From Filimonas lacunae (GTDB taxonomy: Bacteria > Bacteroidota > Bacteroidia > Chitinophagales > Chitinophagaceae): 64,000 bases of DNA. A program made the translations under genes and the position numbers. The notes under the pieces are model-generated. The model saw only the letters and a program-made list of their open reading frames with translations, ran no database searches and was not told the DNA's origin. The stretch lies in the NCBI RefSeq assembly GCF_002355595.1, contig NZ_AP017422.1:4588001-4652000 (forward strand), written 5' to 3'. The number at the start of each line of letters is the position of its first letter. Position 1 is the stretch's first letter. Below are positions 43,460-52,983 of the stretch, in pieces.

Positions 43460-46400
43460 TTAGTTTACGATAACATAAGCCGCATTGGCATTGAGGTAAT
43501 ATTTCACATTACAAAAAACATTGCTACTATTCAGATAACTCAGATAATTTGTATATCCATCAAACAGATAGTCCATTTCATTGTTACACTCTCTTGTATA
43601 GTTTACTGTACCTGTACAAGAGTTTTCACTTCTGAAAGAAACAGTGAGCCCGTTAACAGCATATGGCTGGGTGCAGGCGGCATCTGAATAAAACCGTATA
43701 ATGATCTCCCCTGTTGTGGTTTGCTGATAATCGTAATACTCTTCATTTTCAATATATATTTTGGCATACACCACCGGAAGCGGGCAAGCTGTAACATTCT
43801 CATCCACTACCTCCCATTTTTTATTCCCATATTCATCGGAACATTTATTAATATTTTGGTATTCCCGCTCGCGAAGTCCGTTGTTGTTGTTATTCGCATC
43901 TTTCTTACATCGTAAAGGAGTAGATGTAACTGCCCAGTCGCTGGCTGAAGCACAGGCAGTAGCAGAGTATCCGATATATTCCCAATAGGTTTGATTATAG
44001 GTTGAGCTGGCCGCATTTATATCTTTCAGCTCCCGTTCCTGTATATAAGAATTTAAAGCGGTATTATATACACAAGGCCGGCACCTTACCACACCTGTTG
44101 CCTGGTAATTGGCATTGGAATTATCCACCGATCCATAGTTATAAGCGAACACCTTTTCTATATTATTCTTATCATCTTTAATCATATGAAGCCTTCCCAT
44201 CCCATCATGTTCAAACAACTTCACCTGGTTATTTTCATTCGTTTCAGAACTCATATTTACTAAAGGATCGTAAGTGTAGGTTTTCATCATGGATTGCTGT
44301 GGGGCAAAGCGTACATCATCCACCTGACCACTCAGAGATATGGTATAGGCACCGTTGCTTACTGTTATATTTTGAGAACTTAACTGCCAGTTTCCTGACA
44401 CATACAACCAGTAGGAAAGTACATATTTGCCATTGGAAAGACCTGTCAGCGACTGCTGAAAACCATTCAGTTTACTTTTCTTTCCGGTTCTTGCCGTGGT
44501 AGAATACCCCTCCTGCAGCTCTTCAAACCCGGTATAGAATATGTTACCATAGCTACTATTCACAACATCAGCTACAGGAAAATAATTACTATACCCCCAT
44601 AAGAAGGCGTGAGTTACCTTGTCCTTTCCGGTATATTCCAGCAACTGTGCATTCTCTCCATATTTAGAGAAAACAGCTTCCTCTTCATAAGCATTCATTG
44701 CAGAAAACTGATAATTATTCCCGCTTTTACTAATACCCGCCAGTAAAGAAGCCGTATACGATATAGGAGATGCAATGCTTAACCGTTGCTTTTTCACAGG
44801 AACCACTATTTCTTTACCGGGATCTTCTGCATGCAAATCGGCATACCTGGTAAGCGATGCGGCAATGATTTTATCAGTTCCATCCTTTGTTTTTATAGAG
44901 TAAGCTTCCACCGGAGCATTATAACGGTGTTTTTCGTACATCCGCTTAATAGCCAGAGAGGCCTCGTCAAATACATCCGTACCGGCAGCTCCTGCAAAAG
45001 AAGCAGCATAATCCGGCACAAAGCGGGCGCGTTTAGTTAACACTTGTCCATCACTTACATTTGTTATTTCACCGGTTTGCAGCAGATGCGTAGGTGCCGG
45101 ATAATAAGTGGCAGAGTTTAATAACCCATTAAATCCTTTATAAGAGGCAGGAATGCCATCATATTCATATTTAGAAGACATAACCTGCGACCTGTATTCG
45201 TCTGTTCCCGGAATTAAATCATGCGAATAAGTAGTCTCCTTTTTTTCTACTGGGAATAAATAGCCGGTATAGAAATAGTAATAACGCAAATACTCGCTGT
45301 TACCTATTTTGTAATCTCTGGCTGCATCCCCTAAGTTAATAATCGTCCTGTAATAGGCATTATAGGTATAATCCACCTGCTTAACGAGAAAATCGTTTTT
45401 ATCAAGATATTTTTCAGTGTAAGGCTTTCCTATATCCAGTAATGTATAACGGTAAATAAGAGGATACAGATTGGACTGATCAATCACTGCCGTAGCATTA
45501 TCAGTGGCATAATACGATTCTACCCTGCTACCATCTGCCAGCTGTTCTGTCACTTTTTCATAAATAGAATAATTCCCAGACAACTCACCCCCATAATTAG
45601 TAGGATTAGAAAAGGCTATATATCTCTGAAAGAAAAAATCATCGGAGTCATAATAAAAAGTGCCTTCCCAAGCATATGAGTTTTGGTTAATCGGTAAGTC
45701 ATACGACTGTGCGTATAAAGGTTCACCACCTATTATATGCTCCTGGGTATAAGTATATTCCTTCAATACAGCTTCCTCAAAACGTTGTGCCCGCGTAATT
45801 AATCTTTTAATTCGTAATCCAGGACCTGTATTATTATCGAATTCAAATATCGTATAGCCGCCGGCCGGAAACATTACTTCATCCAGCGCATAAGCCTTCT
45901 TTAATTCTGTATTTACTTCCCGTTTAGCCAAATTATTACAATTGTTACCGTAAATGCTATAGTTGCCAATCAGGCATTTATTGCTGCTCTGCCCATTGTA
46001 AAAGCCCCAATGATCCTGACCCGTAGACAACTTGTTAGGTAACTGGCTAACTGAATTATGCTTATTATAGTAAAATTTATAAGGAGGCAGTGTTGTGCCG
46101 TCGGCCCCCACCTCCTGCAACTCATCCAGTCTTAACCTTTTTTGCAGATAAGATGCCACTACATATGCACTACCATTCAGTGAGCTATAGTTATCTGTGC
46201 TGATAAAATAACTGGTAGTGAACCGGAAAGACTTAATGACCGAGTTCACTGTTTTATCTGTAATGGAGATGTTATCCAATGCGCTGGCATGTAAACTACC
46301 CGATGGACAATCCTCCCTTAACGCAGTTTGGTAATTAAAATTAATTTCACAAAGATCAGAAGCTATTTTCTTTATTACATATCCATCAAAATTGGTGTAG

Positions 46401-47197
46401 CTTCCTGGTATCGAGCATTCTGCACAAGTTGCCCCTCCGGCTAATATTACTGCTTTACTGGTAGGCGTTAGATTACTGTTTTGGAACAAGGAAGTTGCGG
46501 TATACTCAAAAGTAATCACTCTATTATTAGGTGTGATAATTTTATATAAGTGCCAGGCAACAGGTATTAAATCCACATTGCTTCCATCACCATAAGTTCT
46601 GGAGTAATCTTTCAAACCATTTCCAAAAAAATACTTAGCACCATCAGGCGTAGTAATTGTAAATCCCTCCCCGATATTACCACTTTCCACTAAAAGATCC
46701 TGTTCCGGGATTAATTGAACACGCCGTTGCTTGTCAAATAAAAACTTACCAGAATAGCCATTAAAACTGAAAGAGTAAATGTCAGGCTCCAGATCTACAC
46801 CTGCCGTATTTAGCTGCCTATCGAACTGTGGAACAATAGGTGCAAAACCTTTATTATAATAGTAACCATATTCATCTGCCCCTCCCCCTCTTACCGCCCT
46901 TGCGATAAAACCATCAGCCTGAAGGCTCCATCCAAGACCAACAGAACCTGCCGCTTCTCCCACTTTAATTCCGCCTGCATGATAAGATAATAATACAGGA
47001 ACGGTTACCCCGTCCGCCTTCATGGAATACAATGGAATTTGCACACCAGGAATACCTGTGGCTTTATCAACCGGAACATCAATAAATTTGGTAATGGCGG
47101 CCACTTCCGGGTTTTGAAAGGTGGGTTGGCTATTTACCCTTTGAAAAACACTTGCAATGCAGCATAACAATAGAACAATACAATCTTTCCTTAACAT
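43460..47197 (-). CDS. Large YD-repeat (RHS-like) protein with DUF5977-like tail repeats
   Basis: Start placed at 47197 (MLRKDCIVLLLCC), which gives a signal peptide (cleavage near VNSQ) and 1245 residues; the ATG at 47275 would overlap the previous gene. The N-terminal GIPGVQIPLYSM, SYHAGGIKVGEAAGSVGLGWSL and GGGADEYGYY blocks are typical of Bacteroidota RHS-type shells. YD-like repeats follow (YTYDPLVNMSSETNENNQ, LFEHDGMGRLHMIKDDKNN). The tail has two Cys-containing modules (YNTALNSYIQERELKDIN; LREREYQNINKCSDEYGNKKW) resembling DUF5977. No RHS core motif or toxin tip is seen. It may form the second half of a cocoon with the protein at 48248, like TcB with TcC; hypothesis only. Confidence 0.75.
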   Translation of the reverse strand: MLRKDCIVLLLCCIASVFQRVNSQPTFQNPEVAAITKFIDVPVDKATGIPGVQIPLYSMKADGVTVPVLLSYHAGGIKVGEAAGSVGLGWSLQADGFIARAVRGGGADEYGYYYNKGFAPIVPQFDRQLNTAGVDLEPDIYSFSFNGYSGKFLFDKQRRVQLIPEQDLLVESGNIGEGFTITTPDGAKYFFGNGLKDYSRTYGDGSNVDLIPVAWHLYKIITPNNRVITFEYTATSLFQNSNLTPTSKAVILAGGATCAECSIPGSYTNFDGYVIKKIASDLCEINFNYQTALREDCPSGSLHASALDNISITDKTVNSVIKSFRFTTSYFISTDNYSSLNGSAYVVASYLQKRLRLDELQEVGADGTTLPPYKFYYNKHNSVSQLPNKLSTGQDHWGFYNGQSSNKCLIGNYSIYGNNCNNLAKREVNTELKKAYALDEVMFPAGGYTIFEFDNNTGPGLRIKRLITRAQRFEEAVLKEYTYTQEHIIGGEPLYAQSYDLPINQNSYAWEGTFYYDSDDFFFQRYIAFSNPTNYGGELSGNYSIYEKVTEQLADGSRVESYYATDNATAVIDQSNLYPLIYRYTLLDIGKPYTEKYLDKNDFLVKQVDYTYNAYYRTIINLGDAARDYKIGNSEYLRYYYFYTGYLFPVEKKETTYSHDLIPGTDEYRSQVMSSKYEYDGIPASYKGFNGLLNSATYYPAPTHLLQTGEITNVSDGQVLTKRARFVPDYAASFAGAAGTDVFDEASLAIKRMYEKHRYNAPVEAYSIKTKDGTDKIIAASLTRYADLHAEDPGKEIVVPVKKQRLSIASPISYTASLLAGISKSGNNYQFSAMNAYEEEAVFSKYGENAQLLEYTGKDKVTHAFLWGYSNYFPVADVVNSSYGNIFYTGFEELQEGYSTTARTGKKSKLNGFQQSLTGLSNGKYVLSYWLYVSGNWQLSSQNITVSNGAYTISLSGQVDDVRFAPQQSMMKTYTYDPLVNMSSETNENNQVKLFEHDGMGRLHMIKDDKNNIEKVFAYNYGSVDNSNANYQATGVVRCRPCVYNTALNSYIQERELKDINAASSTYNQTYWEYIGYSATACASASDWAVTSTPLRCKKDANNNNNGLREREYQNINKCSDEYGNKKWEVVDENVTACPLPVVYAKIYIENEEYYDYQQTTTGEIIIRFYSDAACTQPYAVNGLTVSFRSENSCTGTVNYTRECNNEMDYLFDGYTNYLSYLNSSNVFCNVKYYLNANAAYVIVN

Positions 47198-47226
47198 ACA
47201 TAAAGGATAAAAGGGTTGTGAATTTT

Positions 47227-47517
47227 TTACGTAAATGCATAACGAATCAAGCCAATATATACAAGCCATAAGCATAGAAACACCAATGCAATGATCCTAT
47301 CGAATCGACACCTATTCATTTTATAAAGAACAATGATAATTATTGGAAACAGAAACAAAGTAGCGAAGAATGACTCACCCCTTCTATCTAAAAAATCCGG
47401 GTAAGGAAGAATAATCTCCCAACCCAAAAGTACTGCCCCTTTTATTACTATATATGAAAACAAGGCACCCAACAGCAAACAAATTATATATACGACACAA
47501 GCAATATTTTTTTTCAT
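47227..47517 (-). CDS. Small membrane protein, hypothetical
   Basis: 96 residues with three hydrophobic segments (IACVVYIICLLLGALFSYIVI; FFATLFLFPIIIIVLY; IIALVFLCLWLVYIGLI). Lies between the candidate immunity gene and the second YD-repeat gene on the same strand. No family recognised; a membrane-bound immunity or accessory role is possible. Confidence 0.55.
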   Translation of the reverse strand: MKKNIACVVYIICLLLGALFSYIVIKGAVLLGWEIILPYPDFLDRRGESFFATLFLFPIIIIVLYKMNRCRFDRIIALVFLCLWLVYIGLIRYAFT

Positions 47518-47563
47518 ATAACTTACAAAATAAAAACATCCTTTTCTTGAGAAACATTTATAA

Positions 47564-48238
47564 CTATAATGACTTCAAAACCTCTTTTGCTTTATTAAAT
47601 AACCGGAACCATTTCGCATTTAGATTATCCTTATAGAATATACTTTTTTCATCAGTAAAAAAGCTCTTAGCAACATTAATCAACTTAGAAACACTTCCTG
47701 ATTGTAGATATAAATAATACTGGGTTTCATGAAAAACGATTGCACCTTCATAACGAAATGAGCTGTCTTTTCTTATCTCACCACTGTAAACAAGCGGCAT
47801 CACATACTCCTGATTAATTATCCTGGAGTTTTGTTTATAATAATCGAACAGTTCTGAAGCAAAAGCAGTTGTGGTTTCTTCAAACTCACAATTATTAATC
47901 AAGCGCTTTGCAAAAAAAGAGCCTCCATACGCCCATAAGATATAAGCTTTTTTTACAAACGGAGCCCCACAACTATCCCTTGCAACAATGCCAGGATAAG
48001 TTTCTACCCAACAGGCAAAGGTATCGACCCCTCTCTCTCTCAATTTCTCAAGTCCCGCTTTAAGGTTTACAACCTTTAGATGATACAAAGCTGAAATAGC
48101 ACTATCCCCTGACGTATTTTTTACGTCACCGTTTTTTATCATTTCTTTCAGAATCTCTTCTTTACTCAAACTTCTTTGCGCCTGCGTCAATGAAGTGAAT
48201 AAAACAAAACTGTAAAAAAAAAGTAGTTTTAATTTCAT
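47564..48238 (-). CDS. Secreted hypothetical protein, candidate immunity protein of the RHS toxin
   Basis: 224 residues with a signal peptide (MKLKLLFFYSFVLFTSLTQAQ). The mature part is mixed helix/strand with three cysteines (FACWVE, RDSCGA, NNCEFE). It starts 9 bp after the stop of the large RHS gene, the usual place for the cognate immunity protein of a polymorphic toxin. Export would suit a toxin acting in the periplasm or on the envelope. No family recognised; the immunity role is inferred from position. Confidence 0.55.
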   Translation of the reverse strand: MKLKLLFFYSFVLFTSLTQAQRSLSKEEILKEMIKNGDVKNTSGDSAISALYHLKVVNLKAGLEKLRERGVDTFACWVETYPGIVARDSCGAPFVKKAYILWAYGGSFFAKRLINNCEFEETTTAFASELFDYYKQNSRIINQEYVMPLVYSGEIRKDSSFRYEGAIVFHETQYYLYLQSGSVSKLINVAKSFFTDEKSIFYKDNLNAKWFRLFNKAKEVLKSL

Positions 48239-48247
48239 GTTTCTCGT

Positions 48248-51200
48248 TTATTGAGCAGGCTTTTTGGCCTCCTTGGTTTCATCAATTAAAGCATCTGATA
48301 TTTTATAGGCTTCCTCTTCACCAGCCTGAGCATTTCCTTTCTGTAATGACGCATTCACATTTTTATTGGTAGTATGTTCAATTTCATGGCCAAACACAAT
48401 AGCCAATAGTTCTATAAAAGTAATGTCTTTATTAATTTTTCTATTTCCGATCTGCTCACTTCCTTTTTCTCCAACTTTTTTCAATGTAGCATCTACTGAA
48501 TTGGCATATAACGTTAATGTAGCTGTTGCCACTTCGGCACTTTTACCATCTGAGCTTTTAAAAAATTTTGGCACCGTTAATCCCATAACAATATTCCCCT
48601 CATCATCCACCTGGGTTTCTGATTTTTTATCTAATAAAACTGTGATCTTCTGAGTTGAATTTACCAACTTTTCAAATTGCTCAGCTCCGGTTTTAGTAGA
48701 TCTTAGTTGTTCGCCCAGCCTTTTATCATTACCAGTCGCATATTCAGTGTAAGCGCCATTTTCATAAATTTTATTCCCGTTAGCATCAAGCCACTCTTTT
48801 CCATTTATGTCAACCATTTTAACAGGGTTATTGGCAACATAGTTATAGGGCGTCCAAGCTACATATTTATCTGATTTAGAATCGATAACCGACCATCTTC
48901 CGGTCTGCTGATCAAGCATCCTGGCCCCAAAATCATATATTTCTAATCCACTACCATCGCTAAACTCCTGATCCTGTTTTTCTTTCCCGGTAATGCCATA
49001 ACGATTAAGCAATATACCGGCTGCTTTAGCACTGATCCCCTTCATTGTTAAACCAAAAGGATAATAATGCGTTTCTTCCACCAGAGACCCGTGCTGCAAC
49101 ATTACCTGCAGGTTATCAAAATACACATCTACTGCGCTGCCATTGCTACAATATACATAAATATAGCCACTGGTATCAACGGGTATATTTTGCATGGCAG
49201 CAACATTAAAATGATTTTTTAACCCTCCGGTATCCTGTACCTGTGAATAACCGCCTGATACATACCGGAACTGCTCATCGAAAAACATATAGTTAATAAA
49301 TGCTTTAGGTGCTGCGGTACCACTGTTTTGATCACTTACCAGATCCCGCATACCTGCTACATTGGCATTAACACCGTTTACCTGGCTGGCGGTTACACCA
49401 TGTGCACCGCCTACACCGGCCGGGCCACCCAGCAAGCCTGTGAAGATGACCAACGGATCTAACTGTGAACTTCCATCGTTACTGTTACTCCAGCTGGCAT
49501 CTTTCCAGAAAGAACGGCCAAACACATTCACAGTATCACCTGCCATTACTTTTAAAGTAATACCCAGGCCCGTTTTAACCCCATTAGCACCATTCAATTT
49601 ATACATTTTGGTACTGATGGCATCGGTATTGATATACTTATTAGGATTAGGAATGCCATTATTGTTTGCATACTCATTTGATGGAACAGTACCATAAGTA
49701 CTTTTTAAAGCGAACGGTGTTGGCTTAATGTTGGCCGTATCAATATCATAATAAGTACTTTCCAGCTTAAGCCCATCGCTATTCGCTTCTCCCTCCAGGG
49801 TTGCAGCGGGATATATATCTGTTTTCTTTTCCTCCGTTAACACCACCCGCACATTGCCCAGATGATCTTTTAAAAACCAATCGAATGTGTAGCCGGTAAG
49901 TGTGCTGTCATCAGGGTTGCGCAAAGGACGAATACGCCCTTCTTCGTGAGCAGCGTATTGCAACACATTATTTTCATAAACAAAGCCTCCTGCATAAGAA
50001 GTAATGGCTGTTTTATTACCTTTGCCGGCAGTATCGGCATTTTCAGCCACACGCTTTTCCAGTTTATTGCCTGTTGCATCATAAATGTAGGTGATGACAC
50101 CTTTTACCCCATTGGCATATTCAGGAGCATACACTTTAATCTTATAGGGCAAATTGAGATAATTGTATTCTATACCCGCACTATCTGAGGTGCCAATATC
50201 TTTATTATAGTCTTTTACCAGGTTACCATTAACATCGTAGTAATAATCTGTGATAGCATCATAACTGGTAGCATTGGCTTTGAGGCTTTTATTCGGGCTG
50301 TTTTTGGAAGTACGAAAATCGCCCAGCTTAGTGCCTTCCTCATTAGCACGATCCACTACGTTTTGAAGCTTATTGCTATTACCGCTATTCAGATAAGTAT
50401 ATTTCAGATTGTCAATAACAGTACTACCTCCGCCCTTCCAGCCCATGTGCTTCATCGACAGAATATTACCATTGGCATCATAAGTGGAATCTGATGCAAT
50501 ACCATTCCCCATCTGCATACTGAAATCCAAACCGTTCTCATTGGTCCAGCTATCACTTCCGCTTTGTTGTGTAAAGCAGCCATACAACAGCCTGTTCACC
50601 GCATCATATCCATAACCATAACTACGGCTTTTACCAGATCCACGCGTATACCAGCGCATACCGGCGATATTGCCGTTGTATTGATTTTGGTCGTAGCCCC
50701 AATCGTAGCTAAGGTCCATGGCAAACCAAGGATTGTTATGAATTGTTGCCCAGTTAATACCTTTTAACCAGCCACGCACATTATAACTGAACTCCTGGGT
50801 TTCAGGACCCAGTACTTTTTGTTGTAATTGCCCCTGATTGTTGTAAGTACTGCTGGCTATTACCTGAGTAGTGCTGGCATCGTCGTTCAATGTTTTGCGA
50901 ATCTGTGTTATACGTCCGGCCTGATCATAATCCATTTCGGTATACATCCGGTTGGTGCTAATATCAGCTGAAGAAACAGTATGCACCTGGTAAGTACTAA
51001 TTACCTTACCCGCAAAGTCGAACCTGCTGGTAACCACCTCCTGACCACCTTTATAGTTATCGCTGTTCACCTGCACCATACGACCTTTATCATCATAATA
51101 ATGCGCCGTTTCCAGCCAACTACCCTGGGTTAAATCTGCTGCATTTTCTATTACACGAACACGGGACCCCGTTGCGATTCCTTTAGTAGCCACACTATTG

Positions 51201-52771
51201 ATCGCAGGCAATAGCTCTCCATACACATTGGCCCCTATGCCCAGCTTACTATTATCAACAGCAGTATAGGCATGTGCAGGCGTCCAGCTGTAATCATCAT
51301 AAAATGAATACGTGAGCGGAATAAAGGTTCCGTTAGCAGGCACTGCATAGGCGCTTAATTCCTGACTACTTCCAAAAGTTTTGATAGTATCAGTTACAAT
51401 TTCTGCTGTAAATTCTGCTGCATCACCACTTACAAATTCAGGCAAAAACAGCACACTGTTGGTGGCTTCGTAATCCACACCTACTGTCCAGCTGTTTACC
51501 TGTAAATTGGCCTGGGTAGAACTGGTATAGCTTCCTGTACCCGGAACAGTGGTTACACCATCCGCAATCCCCTCTACAAACGTTTGCAGGGTTGCCCGTG
51601 TGCCCTGGTAGCCCGTTAACATAGCCGTTTGGGCAGGGCGATTCAAGGCATCATAAAAAGTAGCCATCCACCATTTTTTACCCGCGCGCAAACCTGCATC
51701 CTGAGTATATACCAAACGGTCTCTTTGATCATACACCATATATACCCAACCAGCGCCAGGAATTTTTTTAGCTATGATACGCTGCCGTTTATCGTATTCG
51801 TAGTGGAAACACAATTCATCTGCCACTGTTTGTTTATTATTAAAACTCCAGTTATTACCCCGCACCTGCTGTACGGCTTTAGGAGACATCACAAAACGAA
51901 GCTGCCCCATATCGTCATATACATAATAAGTACACAACCAATCGTTGTATGCGCTGGAAGAGGGGGTTTCTTTTTCCTGTACTTTCTTCAATACGATATG
52001 ACCTTCTTTGTCTTTATATTCTATTACCTGGTGGTTATTTTCGTCTGTTGTTACTGTTTTTGACAATTCCCCGACTGCATACACGCCGGCAGATTGCGGG
52101 ATATTGAATACAGGATTGGCATCTGCATCATCCGGTAAAGCATTAAAACATATAGACCATAGGCGTACACTGTCATCTGTAGTATTTACCAGGTATTGTG
52201 TTTGGATACCACGGCTGCTACCCACCCAATTGTTACCAGGAGACATTGTTTTTTCAACCCGGCTTAAAGGAGAGGCCTCGTAATTCACCTGCGTGTAAAA
52301 ATATTTTTCACCAGGATACAATTGCTGTAGTACACCGGTGCCGGAATAGATGCTTGCCGGAAAAGGGTCTGGCTTAAAATTACCATCGCTGCCGCTGGCA
52401 TAAGGCATGTATTTATATTTCTCCCGCCCCAATTCATCATATACTACCGGGGTTACCAGGTCGAGTTCGCCCGGTGCCGCCTTCCAGCTCACAGTTTGTA
52501 TGTGACGGCCCAAACCATCCACATATTGTGTTACCCTGTTCACCTCTTTTACAAGGGAATTGCCCACCACTTCCGTTTCAGAAGCAAAAGGCTTTAACGG
52601 TTGCCAGGTGCGCACATAATTTACTGGTGTAGCTGCCGGGTAAGCTGCTGGCAAAGCAGCCAATGTAGCACTACCCTGTTCCGGGGCGGTTGCCACCTTG
52701 GGTTTATTCACCTGCTGTGCAACTATATTCGTTGCAGCCACTGTCATTATCAATAAAGAGATAATTTTCAT
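48248..52771 (-). CDS. RHS repeat-associated core protein with C-terminal HExxH metallopeptidase-like tip (polymorphic toxin)
   Basis: 1507 residues. Signal peptide (MKIISLLIMTVAATNIVAQ); DUF6443-like start (VNYVRTWQPLKPF, VNRVTQYVDGLGRHIQTVSW); many YD repeats (YVYDDMGQLRFVM, YEYDKRQRIIAKKIPG, YDAVNRLLYG); RHS core (DHLGNVRVVLTE, YYPFGLTMKGIS, NRYGITGKEKQDQE, YDFGARMLDQQTGRW, NPVKMVDINGKEW, to about 1328). After the core a variable tip of about 180 residues follows, with VFGHEIEHTTN (HExxH, His1462-His1466) and a downstream GEEEAYK that may give the third ligand, so a zinc peptidase-like toxin is likely. Heads a minus-strand toxin locus. Confidence 0.85.
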   Translation of the reverse strand: MKIISLLIMTVAATNIVAQQVNKPKVATAPEQGSATLAALPAAYPAATPVNYVRTWQPLKPFASETEVVGNSLVKEVNRVTQYVDGLGRHIQTVSWKAAPGELDLVTPVVYDELGREKYKYMPYASGSDGNFKPDPFPASIYSGTGVLQQLYPGEKYFYTQVNYEASPLSRVEKTMSPGNNWVGSSRGIQTQYLVNTTDDSVRLWSICFNALPDDADANPVFNIPQSAGVYAVGELSKTVTTDENNHQVIEYKDKEGHIVLKKVQEKETPSSSAYNDWLCTYYVYDDMGQLRFVMSPKAVQQVRGNNWSFNNKQTVADELCFHYEYDKRQRIIAKKIPGAGWVYMVYDQRDRLVYTQDAGLRAGKKWWMATFYDALNRPAQTAMLTGYQGTRATLQTFVEGIADGVTTVPGTGSYTSSTQANLQVNSWTVGVDYEATNSVLFLPEFVSGDAAEFTAEIVTDTIKTFGSSQELSAYAVPANGTFIPLTYSFYDDYSWTPAHAYTAVDNSKLGIGANVYGELLPAINSVATKGIATGSRVRVIENAADLTQGSWLETAHYYDDKGRMVQVNSDNYKGGQEVVTSRFDFAGKVISTYQVHTVSSADISTNRMYTEMDYDQAGRITQIRKTLNDDASTTQVIASSTYNNQGQLQQKVLGPETQEFSYNVRGWLKGINWATIHNNPWFAMDLSYDWGYDQNQYNGNIAGMRWYTRGSGKSRSYGYGYDAVNRLLYGCFTQQSGSDSWTNENGLDFSMQMGNGIASDSTYDANGNILSMKHMGWKGGGSTVIDNLKYTYLNSGNSNKLQNVVDRANEEGTKLGDFRTSKNSPNKSLKANATSYDAITDYYYDVNGNLVKDYNKDIGTSDSAGIEYNYLNLPYKIKVYAPEYANGVKGVITYIYDATGNKLEKRVAENADTAGKGNKTAITSYAGGFVYENNVLQYAAHEEGRIRPLRNPDDSTLTGYTFDWFLKDHLGNVRVVLTEEKKTDIYPAATLEGEANSDGLKLESTYYDIDTANIKPTPFALKSTYGTVPSNEYANNNGIPNPNKYINTDAISTKMYKLNGANGVKTGLGITLKVMAGDTVNVFGRSFWKDASWSNSNDGSSQLDPLVIFTGLLGGPAGVGGAHGVTASQVNGVNANVAGMRDLVSDQNSGTAAPKAFINYMFFDEQFRYVSGGYSQVQDTGGLKNHFNVAAMQNIPVDTSGYIYVYCSNGSAVDVYFDNLQVMLQHGSLVEETHYYPFGLTMKGISAKAAGILLNRYGITGKEKQDQEFSDGSGLEIYDFGARMLDQQTGRWSVIDSKSDKYVAWTPYNYVANNPVKMVDINGKEWLDANGNKIYENGAYTEYATGNDKRLGEQLRSTKTGAEQFEKLVNSTQKITVLLDKKSETQVDDEGNIVMGLTVPKFFKSSDGKSAEVATATLTLYANSVDATLKKVGEKGSEQIGNRKINKDITFIELLAIVFGHEIEHTTNKNVNASLQKGNAQAGEEEAYKISDALIDETKEAKKPAQ

Positions 52772-52833
52772 GTTCGTAACTACAGGTTGATTATTGGTCA
52801 GCTATATTTGGAGTAAAGCAGATAAGTAAAAAC

Positions 52834-52855
52834 ATCACCAATCTCATATGGTGAT
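52834..52855. promoter_or_regulatory. Inverted repeat upstream of the RHS toxin gene
   Basis: ATCACCA/TGGTGAT arms (52834-52840 with 52849-52855) around eight bases, 63 bp before the RHS start codon. Possible operator or leader hairpin; no factor is known. Confidence 0.35.
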
Positions 52856-52983
52856 ACATGGTTTTACGGGCTAAAAGAAATTTCGACATGGCATGTTATT
52901 TTAAGAGGACCGGGTTTGAAAAGCAATTTAACAGTTTTTCAGGAAGCTTACAATTGAATTTCACACAGAGTTTCTAATATGGT

